From: Phycisphaerae bacterium
Lineage (GTDB): Bacteria; Planctomycetota; Phycisphaerae; Phycisphaerales; SM1A02
Assembly (NCBI GenBank): GCA_018701395.1
Contig: JABIWU010000005.1
Span: 1-64,000 of the forward strand
DNA: 64,000 nt
Direction: 5' to 3'
The notes under the pieces are model-generated. The model was not told the origin of the DNA, searched no databases, and saw only the letters and a list, made by a program, of their open reading frames with translations. Below are positions 25,308 to 33,556 of the stretch, piece by piece. The position numbers and the translations under genes are program-made. Position 1 is the first letter of the stretch. Every line of letters starts with the position of its first letter.

Positions 25308-26369
25308 ATGACAACAACGGTTGAATATTTAGGTTCCGAAGCAGAAGGTCTACTGAATTACAAAGCCAAAGTCTCCTCAGACTTACTTCACCATCCAGGT
25401 GGCGATTTTATTGACCGTACTTGGAAAAACAGCGACCGCAACCCACAAGTATTGCGGAATCTTGCCTCCATTTACAATCATGGTCGTTTGAGTGGTACTG
25501 GCTATGTTTCAATTCTTCCAGTTGACCAAGGGATTGAACATTCAGGCGGAGCGTCTTTTACGCCAAACCCACTTTATTTTGATCCAGCAAATATTTGTGA
25601 ACTTGCAGTTGAAGGCGGCTGCAATGCAGTAGCAACAACTTTTGGTGTGCTCGGTACTGTCGCAAGAAATTATGCGCACAAAATTCCATTCATCGTCAAA
25701 ATTAATCACAACGAGTTATTGACGAGCCCAAATACATTTGACCAAGTTATGTTTGGTTCAGTTGAAGAAGCTTGGAACTTAGGCGCAGCAGCAGTTGGAG
25801 CAACTATTTACTTTGGTTCTGAAGAGTCAAGCAGGCAAATTCAAGAAGTCGCACAAGCATTTGAAATGGCACACCAACTTGGTATGGCGACTGTACTTTG
25901 GTGCTACTTGCGAAACAGCGACTTCAAAGTGAACGGTACTGATTACCACGCTTCTGCCGATTTGACTGGTCAAGCGAACCACCTTGGAGTGACTATTCAA
26001 GCAGACATTATCAAGCAAAAATTAGCTACCAACAACGGTGGCTATATTGCGATGAACGAGAGTGGAACTGCATTTGGCAAGTTCCACAAGGGCATGTATG
26101 AGGACCTTTGCACGGACCACCCAATTGATTTGTGTCGGTATCAAGTGTTAAATTGTTACAGCGGACGATGTGGTTTGATTAACTCAGGCGGAGCGTCTGG
26201 CGAAGACGATTTCGGACAAGCAGTACGTACTGCCGTCATTAATAAACGTGCGGGTGGTTGTGGGCTCATTAGTGGACGCAAGTCATTCCAGCGACCAATG
26301 AAAGACGGCGTGCAATTGCTCAACGCAATTCAAGACGTTTTCCTTGATGACGCAATTACAATTGCTTGA
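25308..26369 (+). CDS. fbaB: Class I fructose-bisphosphate aldolase (DhnA/FbaB type)
   Basis: This is a glycolytic/gluconeogenic aldolase cleaving fructose-1,6-bisphosphate through a lysine Schiff base. It belongs to the DhnA-type class I family: [14 protein letters not shown] near residue 70, [13 protein letters not shown] near 125, the [14 protein letters not shown] phosphate-binding stretch near 320, and a C-terminal QDVFLD. At 353 residues it is typical. The start is fixed by an AAGGA site. pgk lies 22 kb downstream, so glycolytic genes are scattered. It converges with the metal ATPase gene, leaving a 21-base gap and no evident terminator. Confidence 0.93.
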   Translation: MTTTVEYLGSEAEGLLNYKAKVSSDLLHHPGGDFIDRTWKNSDRNPQVLRNLASIYNHGRLSGTGYVSILPVDQGIEHSGGASFTPNPLYFDPANICELAVEGGCNAVATTFGVLGTVARNYAHKIPFIVKINHNELLTSPNTFDQVMFGSVEEAWNLGAAAVGATIYFGSEESSRQIQEVAQAFEMAHQLGMATVLWCYLRNSDFKVNGTDYHASADLTGQANHLGVTIQADIIKQKLATNNGGYIAMNESGTAFGKFHKGMYEDLCTDHPIDLCRYQVLNCYSGRCGLINSGGASGEDDFGQAVRTAVINKRAGGCGLISGRKSFQRPMKDGVQLLNAIQDVFLDDAITIA

Positions 26370-26390
26370 TCGGTTTCGATGAGTCAATAA

Positions 26391-28397
26391 TTAACTTATT
26401 GCAACGTTACGAATTGGTTTGTGAACTCGTTCATCTTCCATCTTGCGTTGTGATTCAACAACAGAAGTGAACTCTTCGCCGAAGCGGATGAGTCGCAAAC
26501 TATTTGCAATTACAACGATGTAACCTAAGGCGTAATAGAACGGGGTCACCCAAATATTGATATTGCCAGTGGCAGCAAGTGCTAGTCCAACTATTGCAAG
26601 CACGAGTGATGCGCCAATGTTTTGGCCGATTACACTTTTTGTTTTACGTGCAAGTGAAATCAAAAAAGGGATGTTGCGAAGGTCATCATTCATCAATGCA
26701 ACGCCTGCACTATTTGTTGCGATGTCTGAGCCACTTAATCCCATCGCGACACCGACATCTGCAGTTGCAAGAATTGGACCGTCGTTAATTCCGTCACCAA
26801 CAACAAGAGTGCTGTGCCCTCGACCGATTAAATATTTTAACTCTTCATGTTTTTCTTCTGGTAAGCATTCTGCTTCAATGGCATCAACTCCCACTGCTTG
26901 GGCAACGCGCTTTGCAACATCTAAACGGTCGCCGGTAAAAATGGAAACATGACGGACGCCATGTCGACGCATGTCTTCAACAGCGGTTGCTGCATGTGGG
27001 CGTAATTTGTCTTCAAGACCAACAGCGCCGAGGTACGTCGTGCCTTGCATTATGTGAACGCTAGACATTCCTTCAATTTTTTCAGATACGATTTTTACTT
27101 GTGCTGAAATTGCGTCATTTAAACTTTCAAGCCAAGCGCCACGTCCAGCATAAATTTCACCATTGCCAGTGTGTGCGATAACGCCTCTGCCATGGACTTC
27201 TTCGTATTTTTCAACAGTAGTCGGTGTAATGTTTGCTTGTGTTGCAGTTTCTAAAATAGATTTCGCAAGAGGGTGATTGGAATGTTGCTCAGCATCTGCT
27301 GCTGCTTGCAAGAGGGTTGCGCCTTCAATGCCCTGAGCAGGAGCAAGTCGACCAACTGCAAACTTACCGGTTGTGAGTGTTCCTGTTTTGTCCATGATGA
27401 CAGTATCAATACCGGCGGCTGCTTCAAGAGTTTGTGTGTGTTTAATCATAATGCCCAGACGTGCAGCCGCTGCAAATGCAGCAACCATCGCTGTAGGGTG
27501 TGCAATTAGAAGACCACCAGGGCAGGTAACTACAAGTACAGTAATTGCCCGAACAGCCGCAGCACCACGGATTGCTTCGTCTGCGCTTCGGCTTGTGAAG
27601 AACCATACAACTGCCGCAACCATTACAACAATGGAGAAATAATACGATGCTAGTTGTTCGATGAGTTCTTGTTTTTGAGTGCGAGTGGACTCCGCCTCAC
27701 GAATAAGTGATTCAACTTTACCGATAGTAGTTTCCGAAGCAACGGCTGTTACTTTGACATCGATTTGTCCTGTAAGGTTTGTAGTACCAGCATACACATC
27801 TACGCCCGCTTCAACTTCAATCGGTACTGCTTCACCAGTTAGCGATGCTTGGTTAATGTCAGAGGTTCCTGCAACGATTGTTCCGTCAACAGGTAAATTT
27901 TCGCCTGGACGAATTCGAACGATCATTCCAATTTCAATTTCTTTTAATGCAACCATGCGATCTTTTTCGCCATCGACTAATCGCCCTTGCCCAGGTGTTA
28001 AGTCAACAAGGTCTTTGATTGCTCGCTGGGCACCCCACGCAGTACGACTTAGAATGAGGTTCGCCATCCAAAGAAAGAGAGCTAAAAAACCCGCCGCTAA
28101 AAACATGTCTGCTGATAATGCAGCAACAACTGCAAGAGAAGCGAGGGAATCGCTTGCTGGTTTACCAGTTTTAATTTCATTCCATGCACCTGCAAGAAGC
28201 GGAATCACCAAAATAATCGCACCAAGAGCTGCTGGGATTTGTGATATGAGGGTGTGTGAACCAAGGAGGTGCCCAATCCACGATACTGCTAATAAAACGC
28301 CGCCACCGAGTGCGATTAGAAGTCGGCGCTCAAGTTTGCGTGCGCCATCCATGGCGCCGGGTTGTGTGGTTTGATCGATATTTGCTATTTCAGACAT
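26391..28397 (-). CDS. Heavy-metal P1B-type ATPase with an atypical CPG motif
   Basis: This is a P-type ATPase of the heavy-metal (P1B) group. The actuator motif is SLTGEAVPIE, the phosphorylation site is MDKTGTLTTGK, the nucleotide-domain HP dipeptide is in EQHSNHPLAKSI, and the hinge is VVGDGINDGP. About eight membrane helices fit P1B topology. The metal-binding motif in the sixth helix reads VTCPGGLLIAHP, so CPG instead of CPC, CPH or SPC. There is no N-terminal metal-binding HMA or CXXC domain. The transported ion therefore cannot be assigned. An AAGGA element lies about 13 bases before the ATG. No metalloregulator gene is adjacent. Confidence 0.88.
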   Translation of the reverse strand: MSEIANIDQTTQPGAMDGARKLERRLLIALGGGVLLAVSWIGHLLGSHTLISQIPAALGAIILVIPLLAGAWNEIKTGKPASDSLASLAVVAALSADMFLAAGFLALFLWMANLILSRTAWGAQRAIKDLVDLTPGQGRLVDGEKDRMVALKEIEIGMIVRIRPGENLPVDGTIVAGTSDINQASLTGEAVPIEVEAGVDVYAGTTNLTGQIDVKVTAVASETTIGKVESLIREAESTRTQKQELIEQLASYYFSIVVMVAAVVWFFTSRSADEAIRGAAAVRAITVLVVTCPGGLLIAHPTAMVAAFAAAARLGIMIKHTQTLEAAAGIDTVIMDKTGTLTTGKFAVGRLAPAQGIEGATLLQAAADAEQHSNHPLAKSILETATQANITPTTVEKYEEVHGRGVIAHTGNGEIYAGRGAWLESLNDAISAQVKIVSEKIEGMSSVHIMQGTTYLGAVGLEDKLRPHAATAVEDMRRHGVRHVSIFTGDRLDVAKRVAQAVGVDAIEAECLPEEKHEELKYLIGRGHSTLVVGDGINDGPILATADVGVAMGLSGSDIATNSAGVALMNDDLRNIPFLISLARKTKSVIGQNIGASLVLAIVGLALAATGNINIWVTPFYYALGYIVVIANSLRLIRFGEEFTSVVESQRKMEDERVHKPIRNVAIS

Positions 28398-28514
28398 GAT
28401 ATTGGTGGTTCCTTGGTGATTCTCTCTACTATAGCCCCATTCAAGGGGTATTGTTCGTGTAGGATTCTTGTAATCTTATGTGATATATGACTAACAGATG
28501 AAAGCAGGTTTAGA

Positions 28515-29513
28515 ATGACAAATGTAGCTGTAATTGGCGATGGGCAAATGGCCTTAGTAATGGCTGATGCATTGGTGGAACGGGGTGTAAATGTACGATT
28601 ATGGGGTCCTTTTCCAACGCATATTGATGATCTTGCAGAGAGGCGAAAATCTGCAAGGTTGCCAGATTTTATGTTGTCCGATTCTGTCCGCGTAACGCCA
28701 AATATTGATGAAGCATTTGCGGATGTGGATGTAGCGATTAACGCCATACCAACGCAGTTCATCCGAGATGTCTGGGGTGATCTTTCTAAAGCCGTTTCTG
28801 CCGGTGTTCCTATCGCTTGCGTTGCTAAAGGAATCGAAATTGGTACAAACTTATTACCGACGCAAATTATCGAAGAACAACTTGGTGGATGTAATCCAAC
28901 TTGTGTTTTATCTGGTCCAACTATTGCAACGGAGTTAGTCCGAAGGCAACCTGCGGTGATGGTTTCAAGTTCTACAGATGTAGAAATAGCAAAGCAAGTG
29001 CAAGATTTATTTGATGTGCCATGGCTTCGTATTTATACACACGGCGACCCTCTTGGTGTTGAACTTGCAGGCGCTCTAAAGAATGTAATTGCGATTGCTG
29101 CAGGTATTTGTGATGGCATGGAACTTGGCGACAACGCAAAGTCAGCAATGCTTGCTCGTGGTCTTGCAGAAATTTCACGATTAGGTGTTGCGCTTGGTGC
29201 AGAGTTAGAAACTTTTTTCGGGATTGCAGGCGTTGGCGATTTGGCAACAACTTGTTTTAGTCCGCATGGACGAAACCGAACTTGCGGTGAACGACTTGGA
29301 AAAGGCGAAGATTTAAAAACAATTACTGAAACGATGGGCTCAGTTGTCGAGGGTGTATCGACGACGAAGGCAGTGTACGAGTTGGCAAAGAATAAGGGCG
29401 TTGAAATGCCAATTGCTTCTGCAATGTATAGTGTGCTGTTCGAAGAGTTATCAATGAACGATGCAATTTCCTTGCTCATGTCAAGAGACTTGCGCGCGGA
29501 GCAACTTCGCTAG
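28515..29513 (+). CDS. gpsA: Glycerol-3-phosphate dehydrogenase [NAD(P)+]
   Basis: GpsA reduces dihydroxyacetone phosphate to sn-glycerol-3-phosphate, the backbone for phospholipids and the upstream substrate of PlsC-type enzymes. The nucleotide-binding loop reads VAVIGDGQMALVMADAL. SGPTIATELVRRQPAVMV, the catalytic ALKNVIAIAAGICDG and the substrate loop near CFSPHGRNRTCGERLGKG are recognisable. At 332 residues it is full length. GDGQMAL departs slightly from the usual GAGAMG form but keeps the spacing. The upstream GCAGG is a weak ribosome site. It diverges from the metal ATPase gene and converges on the HPr gene. Confidence 0.95.
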   Translation: MTNVAVIGDGQMALVMADALVERGVNVRLWGPFPTHIDDLAERRKSARLPDFMLSDSVRVTPNIDEAFADVDVAINAIPTQFIRDVWGDLSKAVSAGVPIACVAKGIEIGTNLLPTQIIEEQLGGCNPTCVLSGPTIATELVRRQPAVMVSSSTDVEIAKQVQDLFDVPWLRIYTHGDPLGVELAGALKNVIAIAAGICDGMELGDNAKSAMLARGLAEISRLGVALGAELETFFGIAGVGDLATTCFSPHGRNRTCGERLGKGEDLKTITETMGSVVEGVSTTKAVYELAKNKGVEMPIASAMYSVLFEELSMNDAISLLMSRDLRAEQLR

Positions 29514-29563
29514 TACTTTAATGTACCATCGGATAATTGAATTGGTTTTTTTGGGATGGGAGG

Positions 29564-29836
29564 TTATTCGTTGAAGCCAGATGTAACGAGTTCAACGAGT
29601 TCAGAAATCGCGTCATTGGCATCGTCGCCATCTGCGTTTATGATTAAAGCCGTACCTTCAGTTGCTGCAAGCATCATTAATTGCATAATAGATTTCGCAT
29701 CAACCTGGCTGCTATCTTTGTGCCCCACTGTAATAGAGGCAGAAAACTTGCCTGCAATTTCAGCAAATAACATCGCAGGGCGTGCGTGCATGCCAAGTCG
29801 ATTTTGTATTTTTACTGTTTTGGTTGCTGTTGCCAT
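29564..29836 (-). CDS. HPr family phosphocarrier protein
   Basis: This is a small phosphocarrier of the phosphotransferase system. The phosphorylated histidine is H17 in RLGMHARPA. A serine in the regulatory position (S49, in VDAKSIMQLMML) is also present, which in other phyla is the target of HPr kinase. At 90 residues it is standard. It lies about 95 bases downstream of the ptsN-like gene in the same direction, and no sugar-specific permease or enzyme I is in the window. A regulatory rather than sugar-transport role is likely. The gene converges on gpsA. Confidence 0.94.
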   Translation of the reverse strand: MATATKTVKIQNRLGMHARPAMLFAEIAGKFSASITVGHKDSSQVDAKSIMQLMMLAATEGTALIINADGDDANDAISELVELVTSGFNE

Positions 29837-29930
29837 AATGTGGAGCGGGGGAGATAGCGGGGAAAATAGTGGGGTAATTAGAATGACATATCGTTAGAGT
29901 TGCCATTTTTGGAAAAGTAGTGAACGGTCG

Positions 29931-30401
29931 TTAACGTATTGCGTTATCTGTTTCAGTCAAGAGGGTCAGGACATCGTCAGATGTGTTTGCTTGGCGAAGA
30001 AATCGCCTGAATGTATCTTGACTTAGTGAACTGAAAATCGCTTCCATTGCATCGAGGTGGTTCTCGGGCTTGTCTTCAGGGCTTAAAAGTAATATGATTG
30101 AATATACTGGTTCGCGGTCAAGTGCTTTAAAGTCAACACCCCCAGCACTATTACCAATTGCAATGCGCATAGTTTTTATATCAGCGTGTTTTACGTGAGG
30201 AACAGCAACGCCATGACCAAAACCTGTTGAGCCCTTATTTTCACGGCGAATAATTGTCTTTGTGAATTCTTCTCGGTGATCTTCACTAATGCAACCAGCG
30301 TTGACAAGTGCATCAACCATTTCGGCAATCACGCCATCTCGATTTGTTGCCTTTAGTTCAGGAATGATTGCATTTTTTACAATGATGTCCATTAATTTCA
30401 T
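29931..30401 (-). CDS. ptsN: PTS EIIA-like nitrogen-regulatory protein (PtsN family)
   Basis: This single-domain EIIA protein of the mannitol/fructose and nitrogen-PTS family has 156 residues. The phosphorylated histidine is H69 in FGHGVAVPHVKH. The flanking REEFTKTIIRRENKGSTG and the C-terminal helices match PtsN. Its ATG lies inside the hpf stop (ATGA overlap), giving tight coupling, and an HPr gene follows. The hpf-ptsN order echoes the proteobacterial rpoN-hpf-ptsN-rapZ-ptsO cluster, which argues for regulation rather than sugar uptake. Confidence 0.92.
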   Translation of the reverse strand: MKLMDIIVKNAIIPELKATNRDGVIAEMVDALVNAGCISEDHREEFTKTIIRRENKGSTGFGHGVAVPHVKHADIKTMRIAIGNSAGGVDFKALDREPVYSIILLLSPEDKPENHLDAMEAIFSSLSQDTFRRFLRQANTSDDVLTLLTETDNAIR

Positions 30402-30721
30402 CGGTCTTGGCCTCCAGCTGGAGTGTTGTGTTTTTGGTCGCGAAGTTTACTTTTTAGGTCAGTTAATTGACGAACGTTCTTATCAACACAACTGTCAATA
30501 GCTGCGTGTAGGTCTTTTTCTTCGCTGGTTGAAATGATATTGTCATGGTGCTCAATATCGGTAATTATTTCCATTGTAAATCCGTGCGTGGTCTTTTCGA
30601 TTTTTACATCGATTTGTTCGATTCGATCGTAGAATCGAGTAAGTTTTTCTGCCTTTGTTCTTGCGTATTCCTCGATTGTGGGAGTCATTTCAAGAAGCTT
30701 ACTTGTCACGTTGATTTGCAT
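30398..30721 (-). CDS. hpf: Ribosome hibernation promoting factor (short form)
   Basis: This is a short HPF/YfiA-family protein of 107 residues. Members bind the decoding centre of the small subunit and inactivate or dimerise ribosomes in stationary phase. It has the typical alternation MQINVTSKLLEMTPTIEEYARTKAEKL and DVKIEKTTHGFTMEIITD. There is no long-form C-terminal dimerisation domain, so 100S formation by the short-form route would be expected. An AAGGAAAG Shine-Dalgarno site lies six bases before the ATG. It is coupled to ptsN by a four-base overlap. Confidence 0.93.
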   Translation of the reverse strand: MQINVTSKLLEMTPTIEEYARTKAEKLTRFYDRIEQIDVKIEKTTHGFTMEIITDIEHHDNIISTSEEKDLHAAIDSCVDKNVRQLTDLKSKLRDQKHNTPAGGQDR

Positions 30722-30733
30722 TTTTCTTTCCTT

Positions 30734-31582
30734 TTAGTCCTTGGTAGGACTCGTTCCTTCCATTTTAGCAGGTTCTGAACCAGACAATGTTTGGTGATCT
30801 GGCACTAATACACCGCCACTAACAGCAAATCGTATTGCTTCCTCGACGGTAATGGGTAAATCGATAGTGTCCTTTTTTTGCACGGTGATGGTGTAGCCAG
30901 TGAACGGTGTAGGTGAACTTGGGATAAAAATAGTAACCGAATCGGGCAATTTTTTCTCGATTGATTGTAAAGATGTCCCCGTCATAAAGCCAACAGACCA
31001 AATACCTTTTCGCGGATATTCTACTGCTACAACTCTGCTGAATTTTGGTTTATCTTCCTCGTTGATAAGAAAGTCCACAAGTTGTTTTATGTATGGATAC
31101 ACTTTTCGAATTACTGGAACTGCAACCATGATTTTTTCAATCCGTTTGTAAAACGCTCTACCGATAAAGCCACCCACAAGTCGACCAGAAATATACACGA
31201 TAATCGCAGCAACAATTAAGCCGAGCAAATTCATCCATGGATGTTCAGCCCACCAAAAATTTACAGATGATTCAAATAACTCATGTGCAAGCGCATGCAT
31301 TGCAGAGGAATTTTCAACGGAAATATTTTTAGTTGCTGCAGCTGCTGCAAGCGTTTCTTGTGCGGGACCCATTGCTAGTTTTTCAGCGATAGTTGGAAAA
31401 TAGTTTGGAATTTGAATAAATCCAGCACGAATTCCACGATTTATGGGTTCAGCGATTGCAGAATCGATGAATTGATATGCTTTTACGATTAACCAAAGCG
31501 TAAGAATAGAGGGAAGAAGGACAGCAAGACCCCGTAAAAATGGCCGCTTCGTTTTTTTTGTAGTTGAATCAGAGTCGCTCAT
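30734..31582 (-). CDS. DUF502 family membrane protein
   Basis: This 282-residue membrane protein belongs to the DUF502 family, widespread but without an established function. It starts with a charged segment (TTKKTKRPFLRGLAVLLPSILTLWLIVKAY) whose first membrane helix is at about 16-34. A second helix lies at about 118-140 (LLGLIVAAIIVYISGRLVGG). A family-typical soluble domain follows (PKFSRVVAVEYPRKGIWSVGFMTG). The C-terminus is hydrophilic. The ATG sits eight bases after a TATGAT -10 box, so it probably has its own leaderless message even though purN is only 17 bases upstream. Confidence 0.85.
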   Translation of the reverse strand: MSDSDSTTKKTKRPFLRGLAVLLPSILTLWLIVKAYQFIDSAIAEPINRGIRAGFIQIPNYFPTIAEKLAMGPAQETLAAAAATKNISVENSSAMHALAHELFESSVNFWWAEHPWMNLLGLIVAAIIVYISGRLVGGFIGRAFYKRIEKIMVAVPVIRKVYPYIKQLVDFLINEEDKPKFSRVVAVEYPRKGIWSVGFMTGTSLQSIEKKLPDSVTIFIPSSPTPFTGYTITVQKKDTIDLPITVEEAIRFAVSGGVLVPDHQTLSGSEPAKMEGTSPTKD

Positions 31583-31590
31583 AGGATGAC

Positions 31591-31596
31591 ATCATA
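31591..31596 (-). promoter_or_regulatory. -10 box TATGAT of the DUF502 gene (leaderless)
   Basis: TATGAT on the minus strand ends eight bases before the ATG at 31582 and fits exactly in the 17-base gap after purN. It is the same hexamer as in the TauE/KefB divergent promoter. Confidence 0.55.
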
Positions 31597-31599
31597 CCT

Positions 31600-32172
31600 T
31601 TAGTTTTGCATAACAATCCGAATAGCATTTGGATATGCAACGCATTCAAGCGAAAACACTTTATCTGCAAGAGATTTTGGTGTTTCTTCACTGCTTACTT
31701 CACAAGTTTCTTGCAGAATTGTTGGCCCATGGTCATATTCTTCGTCAACGAAATGAACAGTGCAGCCCGAAGTTGCTTTTTGGTGGGCAATGACAGCTTC
31801 GTGGACGCGCATTCCGTACATTCCTTTTCCACCGAAATCAGGTAGTAACGCGGGGTGAATGTTTAGCACTTTGCCTTGCATCCATGGCTCAATGGGGAGC
31901 AAACTTAAATATCCACATAGTAAAATCAAATCTGGTTTTGCCTCGTTTAGCCAAGCAGAAATTTTATTGTTCGCATCCTCTTGGGTGTCCATATCTTGCC
32001 TGGCAATCGCAATATCTAACCCACGGTCCGCAAGAATATCGATTCCAGAAATTGTATTTTTTGATGCAATTGCAAGAACTATTTTTGCATTTAGTTCTCC
32101 GTCTTCAATTTTATTGAGCAGGTTTAGTACCGTTCTTCCACCGCCACTAAATAACACTGCAAGTGTTGTCAT
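31600..32172 (-). CDS. purN: Phosphoribosylglycinamide formyltransferase
   Basis: PurN transfers a formyl group from 10-formyltetrahydrofolate to GAR in the third purine step. It opens with LAVLFSGGGRTVLNLL and has the catalytic asparagine and histidine in LNIHPALLPDFGGKGMYG, followed by HFVDEEYDHGPTILQ with the catalytic aspartate. At 190 residues it is normal. The ATG overlaps the thioesterase stop by one base (TAATG), so translation is coupled. It acts immediately after PurD, encoded at the left edge of the window. Confidence 0.95.
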   Translation of the reverse strand: MTTLAVLFSGGGRTVLNLLNKIEDGELNAKIVLAIASKNTISGIDILADRGLDIAIARQDMDTQEDANNKISAWLNEAKPDLILLCGYLSLLPIEPWMQGKVLNIHPALLPDFGGKGMYGMRVHEAVIAHQKATSGCTVHFVDEEYDHGPTILQETCEVSSEETPKSLADKVFSLECVAYPNAIRIVMQN

Positions 32173-32576
32173 TAGATTTCATCCTGTTGAAAAGTAGAAG
32201 GTGAATCAAACGGTATGGACTTGCCATGTTCATCAACACTCACCATTGTCAATGTAGCAGTTGTGACAACAACTCGGTTGCCAGAATTAAATCGTTCTGC
32301 TTCCACGACTACTTCAATGCCAACAGAAGTACGGCCAGTTCTTGCGGTTTTTGTAATGAAACGGACAACGTCGCCAACAAACACAGGTTTTTCGAAATCA
32401 ACTTTGTCCATTGATGCAGTAACCCATCGATGTATACCATTTCTGCGAGCTTCAACAAATCCCGCCTGGTCAATGTACGACAAGATGATTCCACCAAATA
32501 TAGTTCCAAGGACGTTTGCATCACGTGGCATCATGATGACGCTTAGGGCAGTAGTTTTTTCCATAGTTCGTATCAT
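32172..32576 (-). CDS. Acyl-CoA thioesterase (hotdog fold, YciA/BFIT-like)
   Basis: This is a 134-residue single hotdog-domain thioesterase. The family pattern is PRDANVLGTIFGGIILSYIDQAG, where the aspartate is the usual catalytic residue, then VTASMDKVDFEKPVFVGDVV. It probably hydrolyses acyl-CoA; chain-length preference is unknown. The ATG at 32576 overlaps the upstream stop (ATGA); a second in-frame ATG lies at 32564. It sits in a coupled string of four genes from 35584 down to 31600, so it may be co-expressed with envelope proteins. Confidence 0.88.
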   Translation of the reverse strand: MIRTMEKTTALSVIMMPRDANVLGTIFGGIILSYIDQAGFVEARRNGIHRWVTASMDKVDFEKPVFVGDVVRFITKTARTGRTSVGIEVVVEAERFNSGNRVVVTTATLTMVSVDEHGKSIPFDSPSTFQQDEI

Positions 32577-33556
32577 CGCCTTTCAAGCAATAGCCCGCAA
32601 GTGAATAGTGACCACCATTTGTTTCTAGTTTCACTATTTTGGAGGAATTCAGTTGGAATTTTATTAGCAATCTCAGGTGCAAATCGAAATGCAATCATAA
32701 TCGGGTGTTCGGGATGCGTCCATTTTTTATTTGTAGCGCTTTCGATGAGAATAGGGAAGAATTTGTCAGGATTGGCAAGCATTCCAGCAAGTGCAATATC
32801 TGGATTTATTGTTCCGTCAGACTTATGTATTGCTCGCCAAGCGAGGGCATAATTGTTTTCTGCAAGTATTATTTGGATGGTTGCAAGTTCAGAATTGGAA
32901 GATTTTGCAAATGGAAAAGGAGTATTTAACATAGATGCAAAAAAAACAGCTGCTTTTTGCCGTTCAAAGTCAAAGTCACTGGACCAAGATTGAACCAGTC
33001 CTTGCAATTCTTTTTTTGGGACGCATTTTTCAATGGCAAGAACAGCAAGCAATACGCTACCGTCTCTGTCTCGCAATGGTGTTTCGAGAAGATCGTCGGT
33101 TGGTGGAATATCAGAGAATCCTGCAAGAAAAGACAGGTTTATAAACGGCGATGCGAGGGAGTCATCTAAGACAAGTTTCGGCGAAAGTGGTTGATTGGAC
33201 GCAGTGTTCCACCAAACAACCGAATCGAGCAGGTCACGATTGATTTGTAAATGTGAAAGTTCTTCTGTCCTATGTTCGGAAAATGCACTCGCCGCGAGAA
33301 CTTCTTGCGCCTTAGTTGATGCAGGGCTATGTCCTTGAATAACTTCGCCAAGCAAAATGGTAAGTTCGTCAAACGATAAATGTGCTGCTAATGTAATGCC
33401 AGCGAGTTTGTCTTTGACAGAAGGGGAATCTAACAGACGTACAATTTGCGCTTCTCTTTGTTGAGCATGTAGAAGAACACTAACTCCGACTGCAGTAAAA
33501 ATTGCGCAAACAAACGAAATAGCGGAAGCGTGTTTCACGGTTACAGTGTAATGCAT
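32573..33556 (-). CDS. Hypothetical membrane-anchored protein
   Basis: I do not recognise this 327-residue protein. It has one N-terminal membrane helix (about residues 12-30, HASAISFVCAIFTAVGVSVLLHA) followed by a mostly helical region with leucine/alanine-rich pairs that could be loose HEAT-like repeats. It ends in a basic GLLLERR. Its ATG directly abuts the stop of the DUF4159-like gene (33557), and its stop overlaps the thioesterase start. It is therefore firmly embedded in a coupled run and probably works with its upstream neighbour in the envelope. Confidence 0.75.
   Translation of the reverse strand: MHYTVTVKHASAISFVCAIFTAVGVSVLLHAQQREAQIVRLLDSPSVKDKLAGITLAAHLSFDELTILLGEVIQGHSPASTKAQEVLAASAFSEHRTEELSHLQINRDLLDSVVWWNTASNQPLSPKLVLDDSLASPFINLSFLAGFSDIPPTDDLLETPLRDRDGSVLLAVLAIEKCVPKKELQGLVQSWSSDFDFERQKAAVFFASMLNTPFPFAKSSNSELATIQIILAENNYALAWRAIHKSDGTINPDIALAGMLANPDKFFPILIESATNKKWTHPEHPIMIAFRFAPEIANKIPTEFLQNSETRNKWWSLFTCGLLLERR

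Noticed and set aside
27679-28374. 231-codon plus-strand frame inside the metal ATPase gene
   Set aside because: Antisense shadow with biased composition and no start signals; the ATPase frame is continuous.
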